From Tretioscincus oriximinensis (lineage: Eukaryota; Chordata; Lepidosauria; Squamata; Gymnophthalmidae): a stretch of 64,000 nucleotides of DNA. Below, piece after piece: positions 21,963-33,159 of this stretch. The stretch is from positions 3,570,358-3,634,357 of the forward strand of contig JAJVDF010000017.1 in NCBI GenBank assembly GCA_022410635.1, given 5' to 3'. Position 1 is the first letter of the stretch. The number at the start of each line of letters is the position of its first letter. A program made the position numbers and the translations under genes. Under the pieces are notes generated by a model that made no database searches, had not been told where the DNA came from, and saw only the letters and a program-made list of their open reading frames with translations.

Positions 21963-21963
21963 T
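21888..21963. repeat. (ATC)n / (CAA)n microsatellite
   Basis: ATC repeats, a CAA and AAT segment, then about 11 more ATC units. It forms the simple tail of the adjoining minus-strand SINE. Runs of Asp or Ile codons through it are artefacts. Confidence 0.92.
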
Positions 21964-21984
21964 GTAACATCCTTTTCACATAGG

Positions 21985-22174
21985 GGTGCATATAGCTTTT
22001 GTTACTTTCTCCACTGCAGACACCCTGTGAAGTGGATGGGGCTGAGAAAGTTCTAAAGAACTTTGACTGGCCCAAGGTCACTCCGTTGGCTTCATGGAGG
22101 AGTGTGAAGTCAAACCAGAAGTTTACCAGATAAGAGTGCAACACTCTAATCACGACACTAAACTGGCTCTCATA
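21985..22174 (-). mobile_element. tRNA-derived SINE, related to the 12.4-kb copy
   Basis: The minus-strand head reads GAGAGCCAGTTTAGTGTCGT, then GATTAGAGTG, and a B-box-like GGTTTGACTTC. The body (GACCTTGGGCCAGTCAAAGT, then AACTTTCTCAGCCCCATCC) matches the copy at 12440. It ends in the ATC/GAT microsatellite. Confidence 0.72.
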
Positions 22175-23394
22175 TTACTTAAATGAAATTCCAAGTAAAC
22201 CAAAGTAATTCTCCACCTCCCACCTCAGTTTTTTACCCAAGTCCTTTATAAGCAGTATTTTTTTTGCCTCTAAGGTAAGTTTCATTTTTCTCAATTGAAA
22301 AGTCAATGGCAGAAATAAAATTACATCAAAATGAAGTACATTACTTTAAACAACCAAGTTTAGAACAGTCATGAGAGCGAAGATTGCTTTAAGTGACACA
22401 AGTACTTTGCTCTGAAATCCAAAGACTACAGTTATAAATGTTCTTTTGGTACTCATCACTAAATAAGAGAATGTAAGTGCACAAGAGGAGACCTGGTGAA
22501 TCGAGCCGCAGCCCATTCAGTTCAGCATTTTGATGCACAAAGCGACCCACCAATTGCTTCCAGTTTTCTCAAGCGCAACATGTTTACTCTATTTTGCTCT
22601 TACATAGGGTGTATTCTAGGGTTCTATATTTTCTTCCTAAGATGCATCTCAAAAGCAACTCAGAGAAAGATCTAGCCAATGTACAAAGAGGGTGTAAAAG
22701 CATGTGACTGTTCAACGTGCAAAACGTCTCCAAACTATCTGAGCTGCTCCACAGTTTCTTAATTGTGTGCAAACACAGCCAAACAAATGACCAAGAATGT
22801 ACTGTCCGTGTATTCTACCAATAATCAGAGAAAGACAGACTAACAAAGAAGACCTGAGTTGATTCATGGGTGGGTGGCCCTCTAAAAATCCAATATCTAC
22901 ACACAGGTGAAGTTTGTCTGCATAGCAGGCAAATCTTTTCCTGTAGCTAGTCCAAGATTATGTAACCACAGGGATGAAAAATCTCATAAACTTCATTCCA
23001 AGTGAAAGGAACTGTCTTTCTTATTGATATGCCCTTAAGAGCTAGCAGCTGTTCACCTCCCTGTGAGAAGAAAAAATATAACTGAAAAAGTTTCCCTTTT
23101 CTACATACAGATTTCTTTCTAACCACACCTAAACCACAACAGCACACTAGCGTATTGTCATTGCTGAAAGCACATACTTGTGCTATTGAAACATTTTGCC
23201 CAGTATCCATTTCCTAAATGACAACTATATGCAGCAATTTGAACTCTGTTTCTGGAAGATGCTTGTATTTAAAATCTCACTTAAAGAATGGTATATTTTT
23301 TGTCCTCTTGCACTTCCCTTGGAAGAATGCCATTCTGGCTTGCTAGCTTCCATCCTGCTTCACCTTCTACCTATATGTCATACCTTACATATTG
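22175..23394. other. Mostly unassigned, with a CR1-like end near 22455-22560
   Basis: GTGCACAAGAGGAGACCTGG, then AGCCGCAGCCCATTCAGTTC and GCGACCCACCAATTGC, resemble an inverted CR1 3' end. The rest is unrecognised. Confidence 0.4.
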
Positions 23395-23830
23395 AAAACC
23401 CATCATTTTCTGGTTTCATTGAATTCAAGCGTGCCAAACACTTCCATGACCACAGGTGTGTAAATTGAAGTACCTAGGCATGCAGAATGCTTGAACAAAC
23501 ATTTGTAAAGAATGAGTTGTTCTCAGGAGCTCAGTGAATTCCAGCATGGCATTGTGATAGGGTGCCACCTGTGCAACATGTCTANTCATGAAATTTCCTT
23601 GCTACTAAACATTCCACAGTCAACTGTCAGTGATATTACAACAAAGCGTGCTGACTTGCTGAAGAGTCAATCACTGCAGATCTCCAGACCAAGCCAATTA
23701 GATCAAGATTCTGTGTGGAGAAAGCATCACGGAATAGGTTTCTGTGGCTGAGCAGCTGCATCCAAGCTTTCTATCATCAAGCACTATGGAAAGTGTACAG
23801 NATGCCACCACTGGACTCTGGTTAATCCTT
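23395..23830 (+). pseudogene. Tc1-like transposase relic, internally deleted
   Basis: From ATG at 23512, 79 codons: SQELSEFQHGIVIGCHLCNM, then HEISLLLNIPQSTVSDI. This is the N-terminal paired-like helix-turn-helix of Tc1/mariner transposases, which binds the element ends. The next segment jumps to SLQIS and, further on, a decayed HHGIGFCG then AAASKLSI and HHWTLV. These match later parts of the N-terminal half, with material missing and frameshifts. The DDE catalytic domain is absent. The upstream non-coding part (ACAGGTGTGTAAATTGAAG, near 23453) resembles the leader of such elements. No TIR pair was found. Confidence 0.85.
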
Positions 23831-23889
23831 TCAGCTACACTTTCATGTCTGTTGTTATTTCCTGCATTCGGTTTGCTACATATAGCCTG

Positions 23890-24010
23890 GCATTTGTTCC
23901 CTAGTATCTGAAGAAGTAGACTTGTCCATAAAAGCTCATGTCACCTACCTTTCTTGTTGGTCTCTGAAGTGCTACATGCTTCCCTTGCTAGACCTACATA
24001 TACCTGTGTG
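23890..24010 (+). mobile_element. Old PLE terminal-unit fragment
   Basis: TATCTGAAGAAGTAGACTTG, then TAAAAGCTCATGTCACC, then TTGGTCTCTGAAGTGCTACA and TTCCCTTGCTAGACCTACA: the order of the PLE terminal unit, more diverged than the copies with target-site duplications. The GAAA box is changed to AAAA. Confidence 0.65.
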
Positions 24011-24114
24011 TATATTCTATGTAACACATAAACTTTGCAACCAGCTTGGATGGTTTCATAAAATATTTGTACCAATTTATGGAAATCAGGGAAATTAAAG
24101 TCTAAAGTGGCTGC

Positions 24115-24275
24115 CTCTGAACATGGATATCCTTGAGGGGAGACTGTGACTAGGAGCTACTGGAGCACCGCAAATAGGATAAACTGTATGCTCATTTCAT
24201 GTGCAAGAGGTAGGTCACTGTGGGAATAAGATACCAGGTTAATTAGGCTCTGTCCTATGTTTCTATATAAAATAT
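24115..24275 (+). mobile_element. Probable CR1-type 3' end, old
   Basis: GAACATGGATATCC, then GTCACTGTGGGAATAAGATA, then ACCAGGTTAATTAGGC..CTATGTTTCTAT, resemble the CR1 family ending (CACTGTGGGAACAGGAT, then a TGGACTAGATGG-like block). Highly diverged. Confidence 0.45.
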
Positions 24276-25094
24276 TTCCAAAAAGAGCATGTTTATGTGA
24301 AATATAAATCCTAAAGATATTACACCATTTTAAAACAAATAGTGAACACTAAAAACTTTAAGTATACCTTACTGTATCTATACAACAATTCTATAGAAGG
24401 CTATTCTAACCATAGGAAAAAAGTGTTAAAATTTCAAGCCCAAAAGAATTAGATGTCACAAAACTTCATCCTGACTATCATATCCTTGTTTGAGAAAGAG
24501 AGTAGCATTTAGACTTAGTCCAATTGTTGTAGCCTAGGGTTAATGGTTTCCCCATTGTAGAAAGCCTAATATATAGGGCACATAATTATTAAGTAAACAG
24601 TGTANAGCTGGCTGTGATGAATGCATTCTGTTAATATAAAGTTTTGGAAAATAGCACGCAAATTGTAGGCTAGATGTGAACCATTTTCCTCAAACCCCAC
24701 CCCTTCCAAGTACAACCAGAGTCCCTCTAAATGTCGATAGAAATGAGTTTGGATTGACTAATTTTAGTAAGTTCTAGTATTATTTTTCCTTTTATTTCTA
24801 GCGGAATATTATACTCCCCTTTGGGAAGGCTTACAACTAGGACTCATGCTGTTTATTTTAATGGAAACAAGTATGTATTCCGATTTCATTTATTTTGTAA
24901 CATGCTTTATTTATTCTTTGGTATTTTATTACTTCATTGTCCAAGAACAACAAACTGGCAACTGCATTACTGATAAAATAAAACTTTCAGCTGAACTTTT
25001 GAACTAAAATCTCCCATCTCCCTTTATAATCCTTTCATGCCCATTTTTAAAAACTGCGCTTTACAGGTATTACTGCCTACAATATGGATAAAAC
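24276..25094. other. Unassigned AT-rich sequence
   Basis: Nothing recognised. Confidence 0.4.
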
Positions 25095-25256
25095 AATAAT
25101 TGGTCTGTGGAGTTTACTTTCAAAAGTGGTGGTAGTAGCTAGCGGCCTGGATAGTTTTAAGACCTAGACAGGTCTATGGAAGCCAAGGGTATAAATAGGT
25201 ACTAGCATGTATCTCTTGATACTGCCTTTAGGATGGAGCAATAGATACATGAGAAC
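25095..25256 (+). mobile_element. CR1 LINE 3' fragment
   Basis: GGTCTGTGGAGTTTACTTTC, AAAGTGGTGGTAGTAGC, AGACAGGTCTATGGAAGCCA, TACTGCCTTTAGGATGGAGC: last codons of CR1 ORF2 and the start of the 3' UTR. It is joined at 25257 to a SINE 3' part. Confidence 0.7.
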
Positions 25257-25350
25257 TACCACAGCCTGGTGGGGAAGATAGAATGTAAGCCTTCGGGCAA
25301 AAATACCTTGTAAGCCACTTTGAGTCCCATTCAGCATGGTTATTTTTATG
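25257..25350 (+). mobile_element. Sauria-SINE-like 3' part
   Basis: CAGCCTGGTGGGGAAGATAG, then AATGTAAGCCTTCGGGCAAA, then TTGTAAGCCACTTTGAGTCC. Same tail as at 49868-50160. The tRNA-like head is missing. Confidence 0.7.
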
Positions 25351-25870
25351 ACTGTGGCAAAAAAACATAATTTCCCTAGGGCAACTAAATGAATTCATGT
25401 CAACCCTAAGAAATGAATTAAATAAAGAGTTTCACAGAACTGCAATTTATTAATACTTTTGTTGGAAAAACCAGCTCTAAAGGTTCTGAATGTTCCAACT
25501 ACATGGAATGTTGGTAATNTCCTTAGGTAACTTTCAGGGTAACATTATTGATATGTATGCCAAGCCTTGTTAATTAAATGAAACCATTAAGCTTAGTGCT
25601 TTGCAGAACACAAACATTATGCTGCTTGTACACGAATAAACTTGTTTCTTTGTGTTAATGTTATACTTGTCTACATTCTAGTTCTGCTATCTTTCCTTAT
25701 GGCCCTCAGCTACATGCAGTCGCAATTCGATTTGCTGTTTGTCTGTTTTACATGTTTCAATTATTATAATCTAACTGGAATGTTAGCATATGGAGTGTCA
25801 TAAAAACTCATTTGAAGTTTAGGGTATAGAGTGGGATATCCAAAACAATAAAAATGCAGTGTATAATCAA
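25351..25870. other. Unassigned AT-rich sequence
   Basis: Nothing recognised. Confidence 0.4.
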
Positions 25871-25964
25871 AATACGCCACCTTGGTTGGTCCAAATGGGC
25901 ACCGAATTGTACCAACCGATTGGTCCAAACCAGGAGTGCAATGGACTAATCAAGGTGGTGTATT
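25871..25964. repeat. Short inverted-repeat element, 22-bp arms
   Basis: AATACGCCACCTTGGTTGG (from 25871) faces the reverse complement AATACACCACCTTGATTAG (to 25964). The 22-bp arms differ at three sites, all G/A, which stay paired in RNA as G-U. The 50-bp interior has its own ACCAACCGATTGGT symmetry. Could be a tiny MITE. No target-site duplication is clear. Confidence 0.5.
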
Positions 25965-27872
25965 CCAAATGTCTGCTGTGCTGTAGTGTCCTGTCACACA
26001 AACAAAATTGCGACAGCCATGCAGGGCGGTTGGCACCAATGACTTGTACCTGGCTCCTTTCAGCACAAGCTCTGAAAGGAGCAGGGTCCCTCCTCCAGAA
26101 AATAAACTGCACCTCACATGGTTTACCTTCTGATTTGCACCTGCAACCTCCCNCCTGTCTCCTGCTGCACTTCACACTGGCAGTGGGCTTAACTCCACTG
26201 GTATTCATATAAAATCATACCTGGTTTCTATCATTCAACTATAATTTTATAAAGCAAAGAAAGATGAGGTATTTCTGCACAGGATTTCACAGCCNAAACC
26301 CACAGCATTTGCTCCCACTTAAATTTGATAATGCTGTAAAACAGTGAAATCCTTCAATTATTAAGTTCCTATCAATTTTTCTTAAGACTAGACTAAACAC
26401 AGGTCCCACCTAAAGAGTTTGATGGCAAATTTCTGAAGGTTCCTCTTAATCCAAATGATTTATCTTTTAGAAGGCTCAATCTTTAGCTCATGTGTTTTTA
26501 AAATCTAGTTACCACTCATGGATTTGTGAAGATTTAGTAAGACCCTTAAGATCTTTTATCATCCTTTATCCTTTACCCTTTTATCACAGGACCAGCTTCC
26601 TTGTATAGCTAAAGTAGTACATGGATAATAAGTACCTCCAGCTGAAGCACACAAATTAAATGTTCTTCTTTACTTATGATAGCTCATTCTTCAACTGGAG
26701 CTTCCAATGATGACAGAAAATTGTAATAGAGATGAGTAAAACATTCTGAAAAGTCAAGAGCCAGAACAGTCCAACTGTCAAAGTTTAAGCAATGTCTTGA
26801 ATTCATTACACCAGGCCAATCTGTTGAGATACAGCAATATGGTTTCCTCTGAACCTGGCTCTCCTCTCTGCATTCCTAAGCAAGAATGTTCACTGTCACT
26901 NTCAAAAAGTATTTTAAGAAGTTCTGCATATGTTTTGCTACAAGGCCTTGAAGCTTAAAGAGCCAATATCAACTTCCTTTTCTTATTATTACATTTCATT
27001 AGATTTTTCTCAAGTGTTTGCCAGCCAATTTAAACTTGTTTAACATGCTTTAAAATCAACTGCTTCATAAGTGGGCTTGTTTACAGTAGAAAAGGAATAA
27101 TTTAATCCCCAAAGTGTGAAATTAACTAGTAATAAAAGCTAGGGTATAAGAGATGGTAGTTCGCAATGGCTCTCGAGATGTAGAATGATTCAAAGCATGT
27201 ATTGCAGATCATTATGGCTTGTGTATGCGAGTACAGACTGTGCTGAAACTTTATTAGGATCTTCTAAACTACATACAGTTGTGTTCAGAAGGAAGCTCAC
27301 AAACTAATTTTCAGCAGAACAAGAAATTTCCAATTGTGCTCATCTGCAACTGTTGCCCAAGTAGAATATTAACATTATGGTGCATGAAATTCTTAAAAAA
27401 ATTAAATATGCCATTATTGTCCCCAAGTTGCAAAAGAGGGAACAGTGAAAAGTAGACAGATGCAACCTGAAATGAAGAATTATTGACGTTTGGAGCATAT
27501 TTCTAGGAAGTAATGTATTGTGTTCATTTATATATGACTAGAGTTCTTACTAAGACAGAGAAACCACTAATTAGGCCCTTGACATTTGTACTTCTATTAA
27601 ATTATTTGGGATGGTGATGAAAGGTCTGTGGTGGAGATTATGATAGNAGGAGGTTTGGGTGAGAATTGTAAAGACCCGTAAAGCAACTAAATACACATAT
27701 AATTTGTGTAACAGTAACAATATCTTACTTTTATCACAGAAACTATAAATGAATGTTTGTTCTAAGTACTGTCAAGACATAAAGGTACCTATCTTTCAGT
27801 TATTGAGGGAAAGAAGCAGACAATGGAAAATTTGAAACTCCTGTCCATTTTTCTAATTAAGAGCTCACATTT
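25965..27872. other. Unassigned sequence
   Basis: 25965-26210 is GC-richer than its surroundings and holds ORFs on both strands with no recognisable domain. It may extend the inverted-repeat element. The rest is AT-rich and unrecognised. Confidence 0.4.
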
Positions 27873-28846
27873 CTATAAGAACATAAGAAGAGCCATACTG
27901 AATCGGGCCAGAACCCATCTAGTCCAGCATTCTGTGTCACACAGAGGTCCACTAGATGCACCTGGGCAGTCTGAACGGAGGAAAACAAAATATGCACCTG
28001 ATCATGACTCCCTGCAAATGGCATTTAAGGAGCACTACCTGTTGCTCCATCCCAGAGGCAGCATCCAGACATCCATCCTAGTACCCATTTATACCCTTGG
28101 TGTCCATAAACCTCCTGTCTTGAAACTATACAAGCTGTTAGCTACCACTACCTCTTCAGGAAGTAAATTCCACAGGCAGATGACCCTCTAGGTGAAAAAA
28201 TACTTTCCTTTGTCTATTTTCACTTTTCTGCCCATTGGTATCAAGGAGTGCCCTCTGGTCCTAGTGTTGTGTGACAGAGGAAACATTTTTTCTCTATTCA
28301 CCCTGTCCATCCCATGCATGATTTTGTACACTTCAACCAGATCACCTCTCAAACGTTGCCTTTCAAGACTGAATAGGCCCAGATTTTGCAGCCTGACCTT
28401 GATCATTCTTGTTGCCCTTTTCTGCCCCTTCTCTAGTTCCATAATATCCCTCTTGCGATGTGACCAGAGCGGAACACAGTATTCCAAATGTGCCCTCACC
28501 ACAGATTTATAAAGAGGCTAAACGACATTTGCTGACTTGTTTTCGATTCCTTTCCTAATTATCCCCAACATGGAATTTGCCTTTTTTGCTGTTGCTGCAC
28601 ACTGGGTTGACATCTTCATCAAACTATCNACCAGCACCCCAAGATCCTTTTGTTGCTCTGTTACAGAANGCTCGGTTCCCATCAGGTGGTAGGACCAGTT
28701 GTGGTTCTTTGCCCCAATGTGCATGACGTTGCACTTGCTTAAATTGAAATGCATTTGCCACTTTGATGCCCAATCACTCAATTTCAATAGATCACTCTGG
28801 AGTGCCTTAAAATCATTTTCAATTTTCACTACCCTGAACAAAACCA
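27873..28846 (-). mobile_element. CR1 LINE, 5'-truncated, about 970 bp
   Basis: Minus-strand translation in three frames gives [20 protein letters not shown] then QKDLGVL and [20 protein letters not shown] (28518-28841), then VRAHLEYCVPLWSH and LFSLERQRLRGDLVEVYKIM then HGMDRVNREKMFPLSHNTRT (28188-28502), then the 3' UTR. Same subfamily as 6263-8246 but starting later, so the RT palm is lost. Part of the coding sequence between the EYCVPLWS and QNLGLF blocks is shortened relative to that copy. Confidence 0.92.
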
Positions 28847-30070
28847 GCTTTAAATTTCAATGCTTCATTGCATTATAAATTGAAGCTCTGGAGCAAGACA
28901 TCAGAATCTTTGCTTGTATTTAGTTGAAGTGGTTTGTGTTCAGAAAATCAAAACAAAAAAAAACTGATTGAATGAATGAAAATAGCTGAGGTTTCTTGTG
29001 TTTTGGTTTGAAGCACATATTCAAATATAGTCTCATTGGAAAACTGAAATATCAATTGATCTTTCCATAGAATTTTCAACTTATTAGGAATTCATTATTT
29101 GGTGAAATATGAGATAATAAGTTATAATACAAATTACTGTCATATCTGTGATCAGCAGAGATTGTTTCTGGAGATAACTATTTAGTTCCAATTGTCAGAA
29201 TGACTATATAGCCTATGGGGTAAAATTTCCTCATCCTAATCTATTTAGAAAAGCTTGGCTTCAGGAACCTAATCTATAAATAGAGGAAGGAGAAAGACCG
29301 CATTTTCGGGGGAGTAGTCAATTATAATCCTTAGTGTTTATAGTGCTGTGAGAAGAGAGTGAGAGATGAAGTGTGTCTAAAACCTTTTGCTAGTCATGTA
29401 GATAACAAAACAAACAACATACATAGGTTATAAGCTCTCAAGTACTTTTTATAGGTGTCTGCTTCTCTTATGTGAAGGAGAGGGGTTACATTTAAGGAAG
29501 TCTGCAGACTCAGGCAGAAAGAGAATATGAGTATTTTCCTTTCCCTCTCTCTGAGTGGATGAAGTATATCTGTCTAGATAAAGTTAGCAAAATAAGAGTT
29601 AACTCAGTAACCTCAAGCAGGTTTTTTATGCTGGCAAATGTGTAGTAGTAATAACACATAATGTACTCAGAAAGACAGCCAGATCTTCAGGCAAAGATTT
29701 GAACACCTGTACAAAAAGAGAAGGGGGGGGGGAATCTTTTGCTTTGCATTACAGAGGAAATTCCCTAAACAGGAGGGGCCAGGCAGCTGCAAACCCTTTC
29801 TATCCATGCCCTGAAAGACACAGTCTTTTTATGCCTCCTTCACAAAGGAGACTTGGATGCCCCCTTTGGGAAATCAAGCATCTGGTGATTGCAACTTGAT
29901 AAACCCCATGGCAAAAATATGTATGGAAAACATCACAGGAGTTCCAGCGTTTGAAAAACTGATCACAGCAAACACATGATTCAGTTCAGATTTTGATTCA
30001 AAGTGCCACATACAAATGTTTCCCATTTCCAAGGGACCGGCTGCCAAGGGACCCTATATGAAGTGAGAAG
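28847..30070. other. Unassigned sequence
   Basis: AT-rich with a short poly-G run near 29724-29732. A 66-codon ORF spanning that run is not convincing. Confidence 0.4.
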
Positions 30071-30173
30071 CAAAGAGCAAACTACTTAAGGATAAGGCTC
30101 TGTCCATACTGAAGGAAAAGGATCAGATAAGGATCAAAGAGCAAACTACTTAAGGATAAGACTCTGTCCATAC
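30071..30173. repeat. 39-bp direct duplication, 64 bp apart
   Basis: CAAAGAGCAAACTACTTAAG and the next 19 bases occur at 30071-30109 and 30135-30173 with one mismatch. The second copy leads into the dispersed element at 30160. Confidence 0.9.
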
Positions 30174-30275
30174 ATTTATGGGATCTGCCATAGTCTGCAC
30201 TAGCATGCTGATAGCAGGCTCTCATTGATGAGTTAGATCCCAGAACAATGCTAAGTGGGGACAGGGCCCAAGTTA
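30160..30275. mobile_element. Short dispersed element, GTCTGCACTAGCATGC family, copy 2
   Basis: The left end CTCTGTCCATAC faces, in inverse sense, GTGGGGACAGGGCCC on the right. The core AGTCTGCACTAGCATGCTGA is shared with three other loci. The inverted ends and small size suggest a non-autonomous DNA element. The duplicated CTCTGTCCATAC at 30098 may be part of the same event. Confidence 0.5.
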
Positions 30276-30339
30276 GTGAAGAAGGAGCTGAAACAATTCC
30301 GTTTAAAATTCGTATGATTGGAAAGTTTTGTTTTCCTCT

Positions 30340-30440
30340 GCTTGACAGGTACAATTGGTGGGCCATTGTGTGAGACAGATTGCTGGACTACATGGACTGT
30401 GGCTCAATTCAGTATGGCTCTTTTTGTATTCGTATGGTAA
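30340..30440 (+). mobile_element. CR1 LINE 3' terminal fragment
   Basis: CTCTGCTTGACAGGTACAAT, TGGTGGGCCATTGTGTGAGA, GCTGGACTACATGGACTGTG, ending TTTTTGTATTCGTAT. 3' UTR only. Confidence 0.7.
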
Positions 30441-30526
30441 TCATTCTGGACTCCTGACTCAGACTTTGGTACCTTCTTCCTGTGTGGACTACAGAGGTTC
30501 ATTGAACTAAGCCCCAACCCTTAAGG

Positions 30527-31497
30527 TAGTGATGGGCAACCTTTTGAGCTTGGTGTGTCAAAATTCGCCCCAGCACCTATTTGAGGTAGAAAAAGAGGCG
30601 AAAAAATCAGAGGAGCCCAGAAGAAAACTTGAGAAGGAGGGGAGAATAGACCTGGACCTCTACAGAAATCCAGAATCCCCTAAAGGAGCCTCTGGAGATG
30701 AGCTCCTATTCCTGTCGAAACCCGCTCTCCTTGTGCACACCGCCAGACACTNAGAAATGGAAGAGGGGGAGAAAGTCTTTCCCTGCCTCAAGCAGTTGGG
30801 TTCGTGGCTGGAAAAACTCAACAACAGTGGGGCGAATGGGGAGGCATCTCAGCATCCATGTCACCCCCTCCTGTCCCCATGGGGGAGGGGGATATCTCCA
30901 GTTCCTGGCCATGGAGAGAAGGGATGGAGAAGGGGTCTAAGCCTCTTCATAAGCACCCATCCCTATACTTCTGGTCAGGGGAATTCAAAATGTCGTGTAG
31001 GTAAGAAGGGGCAGCGCAGGCCTACCTTCCCGGTAATGCAGCAGAAACGACGCGCAACTGCTGAGCAAGCGGGAATGGTCAGTTCTATTGAGGTGATGCT
31101 GCTGCTCTAGGCAAGGCCAGATAAAACTCCGTACTCTGCCAAGCTGCAGAAGTGGTGTCCGAAAGCACAGCCACAAAGGCACATAATCCACTTCTGGCCT
31201 CTACCAGTGCGTGCCAGCCTCTGAGGCGCAAGAGAGACCATTTGTCCATCCAGCTGCTTGCTCATGCTTGGCGCTTTCTCTCCTCAGGGGCTGCTGTTGG
31301 CAAGTGTTTGGCGACGGTGCCGTCAAGGCTGGGGAGCCAAGGAGGAGTCAGCATCATCATGCTAGAGGAGCTCTGGTCTGGCCATTGNTCATGCCTTCTT
31401 GGCATGTAGACCCATATTTCTCTGTATGCAGCCACATGTTATCAAAAAAAATTACCCATGTCAGTACTGACATACATGTCATGGTTNGCCATCACTG
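30527..31497. mobile_element. Non-autonomous hAT-superfamily DNA transposon
   Basis: 971 bp between inverted ends TAGTGATGGGCAACC (30527-30541) and the reverse complement of GGTTNGCCATCACTG (31483-31497). The flanks carry an 8-bp duplication, CCTTAAGG left and CCTTAGGG right (7 of 8). CAGTGATGG-type ends with an 8-bp duplication fit hAT. The subterminal right region (TGACATACATGTCATGG with TCAGTACTGACA) is palindromic, as in related elements. The interior is GC-rich and has no transposase. Overlapping ORFs at 30529-31110 and 30698-31513 arise from this composition and are not genes. Confidence 0.82.
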
Positions 31498-31645
31498 CCT
31501 TAGGGTGTTTTAGTACACAAGAAAATGAGTACCTTAAGCTTTCATGTTGATAATTCATTCATGGATGTTAATAACATTTCCCCCATTCATTTATNTGCTC
31601 ACAAATCTAGATGGAGTAGATAAGCCTTTCTTTCTTAGTTTAATC

Positions 31646-32150
31646 ATTTTTTTTTAATTTTATGTGTACAATACTGTCAATACAAGCAATAAAATGCAGA
31701 TCATCCCATCAACCAACATCAAGCATTAGTCATATAATNATTTTTCACACAGTGGGAAAATCTCTGAACATATTCTTAGCCAAATTGAGCCTACTCCCCT
31801 GCCATGCATATAATTAATTAATCTTAGCAATTTGAGTTNCATTGCATTCTGTGCCAATGCTACAGATCTTTGAATTTGTTTTTCAAAAATTTGTTCAAAT
31901 TTCATACCACCAATCAGATATTTAATCCAATTTTAGGATAGTCTACCTTTTTTTAATCCACATTAGGATAGAAGGTCCAGCTAAAATTAAGTGTTCGATC
32001 AAATATTTATCACCACTATCCAAGTCCCATCTAAAAAAGCCAATTCTCTTTTTCTCAACTTACTGTTTTTGCATTTTCACATTGATGATTAGTTGAATGT
32101 TGTTCCAGAATAGCTGGACATTTGAATAATACCACCACATATGGAGTTAA
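31646..32150 (-). pseudogene. L1-clade ORF2 C-terminal relic with 3' end
   Basis: The minus strand translates from 32144 as HMWWYYSNVQLFWNNI. This is the L1 motif after the second Cys pair, here with the Cys replaced. A lysine-rich stretch and a YLIGGMKFEQIFEKQ-like segment follow, then a T-rich plus-strand run near 31647 (the poly-A end). It is a different L1 lineage from the copy at 14229, with stops and frameshifts. Confidence 0.65.
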
Positions 32151-32170
32151 TTACTACTATTAGTATTAAA

Positions 32171-32248
32171 TTAATAATAATAATAATAATAACAGTAACA
32201 GTAACAGTAACAGTAACAGTAACAGTAACAATAATAATAATAATAATA
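32171..32248. repeat. (AAT)n and (AACAGT)n compound microsatellite
   Basis: AAT units, then about seven AACAGT hexamers, then AAT units again. The hexamer probably arose by mutation and expansion within the triplet repeat. Confidence 0.93.
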
Positions 32249-33159
32249 TCATTATTTATATAGAGCTAACAATGTACTTAGTGCTTGTTACAATGTGGGG
32301 CTAATCGCATTAGACATATATGATATTTGACTAGGTATTTTATACCAATCATGACTCCTAATCTGCAGGCATACATAGGTTCACATAGTGACATCACCGA
32401 ATGGAAACCGATCCGGTCAAAGCATTGGCCGCCACCCAGTGCTCCCTTCCTGTGCCCCCCATTCGCCTCCCTGGTGTGTGTGCGTGTCCCGTGGTCAACT
32501 CCATGTGAGCAGTAGCGAGCAGGAGAATTTTGGCTTAGCCAAAGGCCAGGATGATTACATCCAGCTCAATATTTATTAGGTTCAATTGTATGAAGAGGAT
32601 GAATGCTAGTAACAGTTTCTGTCCAAGTCCAAAGGAACATTTTTGCCACATTTTGAAAGTTATAGGCACATAACTTCAAAATGGACACATGCTCTTTTCA
32701 CTTGAGATGTTATTTGCCATTAACTGTCAATACTTGTATCTCAGTCCTTGCCATGGCTCTCCTTTCCCTTGCTGTATCAGGCCTATAGATGTCTACGTCT
32801 TGTCATCACCACTGTAAAACTTATTTTGTTCAGGGATGCTTAGTGGCACCTCACTATCTCCTTGAGAATTAATGTGTGTGTTAATGCTGCCACCAGTTCC
32901 ATAGGTATCTAATTATATTTTGGTAGTCGATCCAAAGAGAGTTCTGGCCAAAGTCTTCATATCTTAACTGAAGACGGGCTACAGCTGAAGTTTGATCTTG
33001 GTGCTAGGACTATTGTTCCTACTAACTTCTGTTTCAGAATTTTGCAATGAGAATCTCATTTCTATAGCCTACTAATAAATGATAATGATGTTCAAAGGCA
33101 GAATAAACATGCTATTGATGCTTTTCTTGAATGTGGGAAGATGAGGATACATGAATTTC
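32249..33159. other. Unassigned sequence
   Basis: 32370-32520 is a GC-rich island, with ORFs in two frames, that matches nothing I recognise. The rest is AT-rich. Confidence 0.4.

Noticed and set aside
21888..22153. Acidic ORF with poly-Asp (minus) or poly-Ile (plus)
   Set aside because: Produced by the ATC microsatellite.
30529..31110. 193-codon ORF
   Set aside because: It lies inside the hAT-like element, starts in its terminal repeat, overlaps ORFs in other frames on both strands and has no domain.
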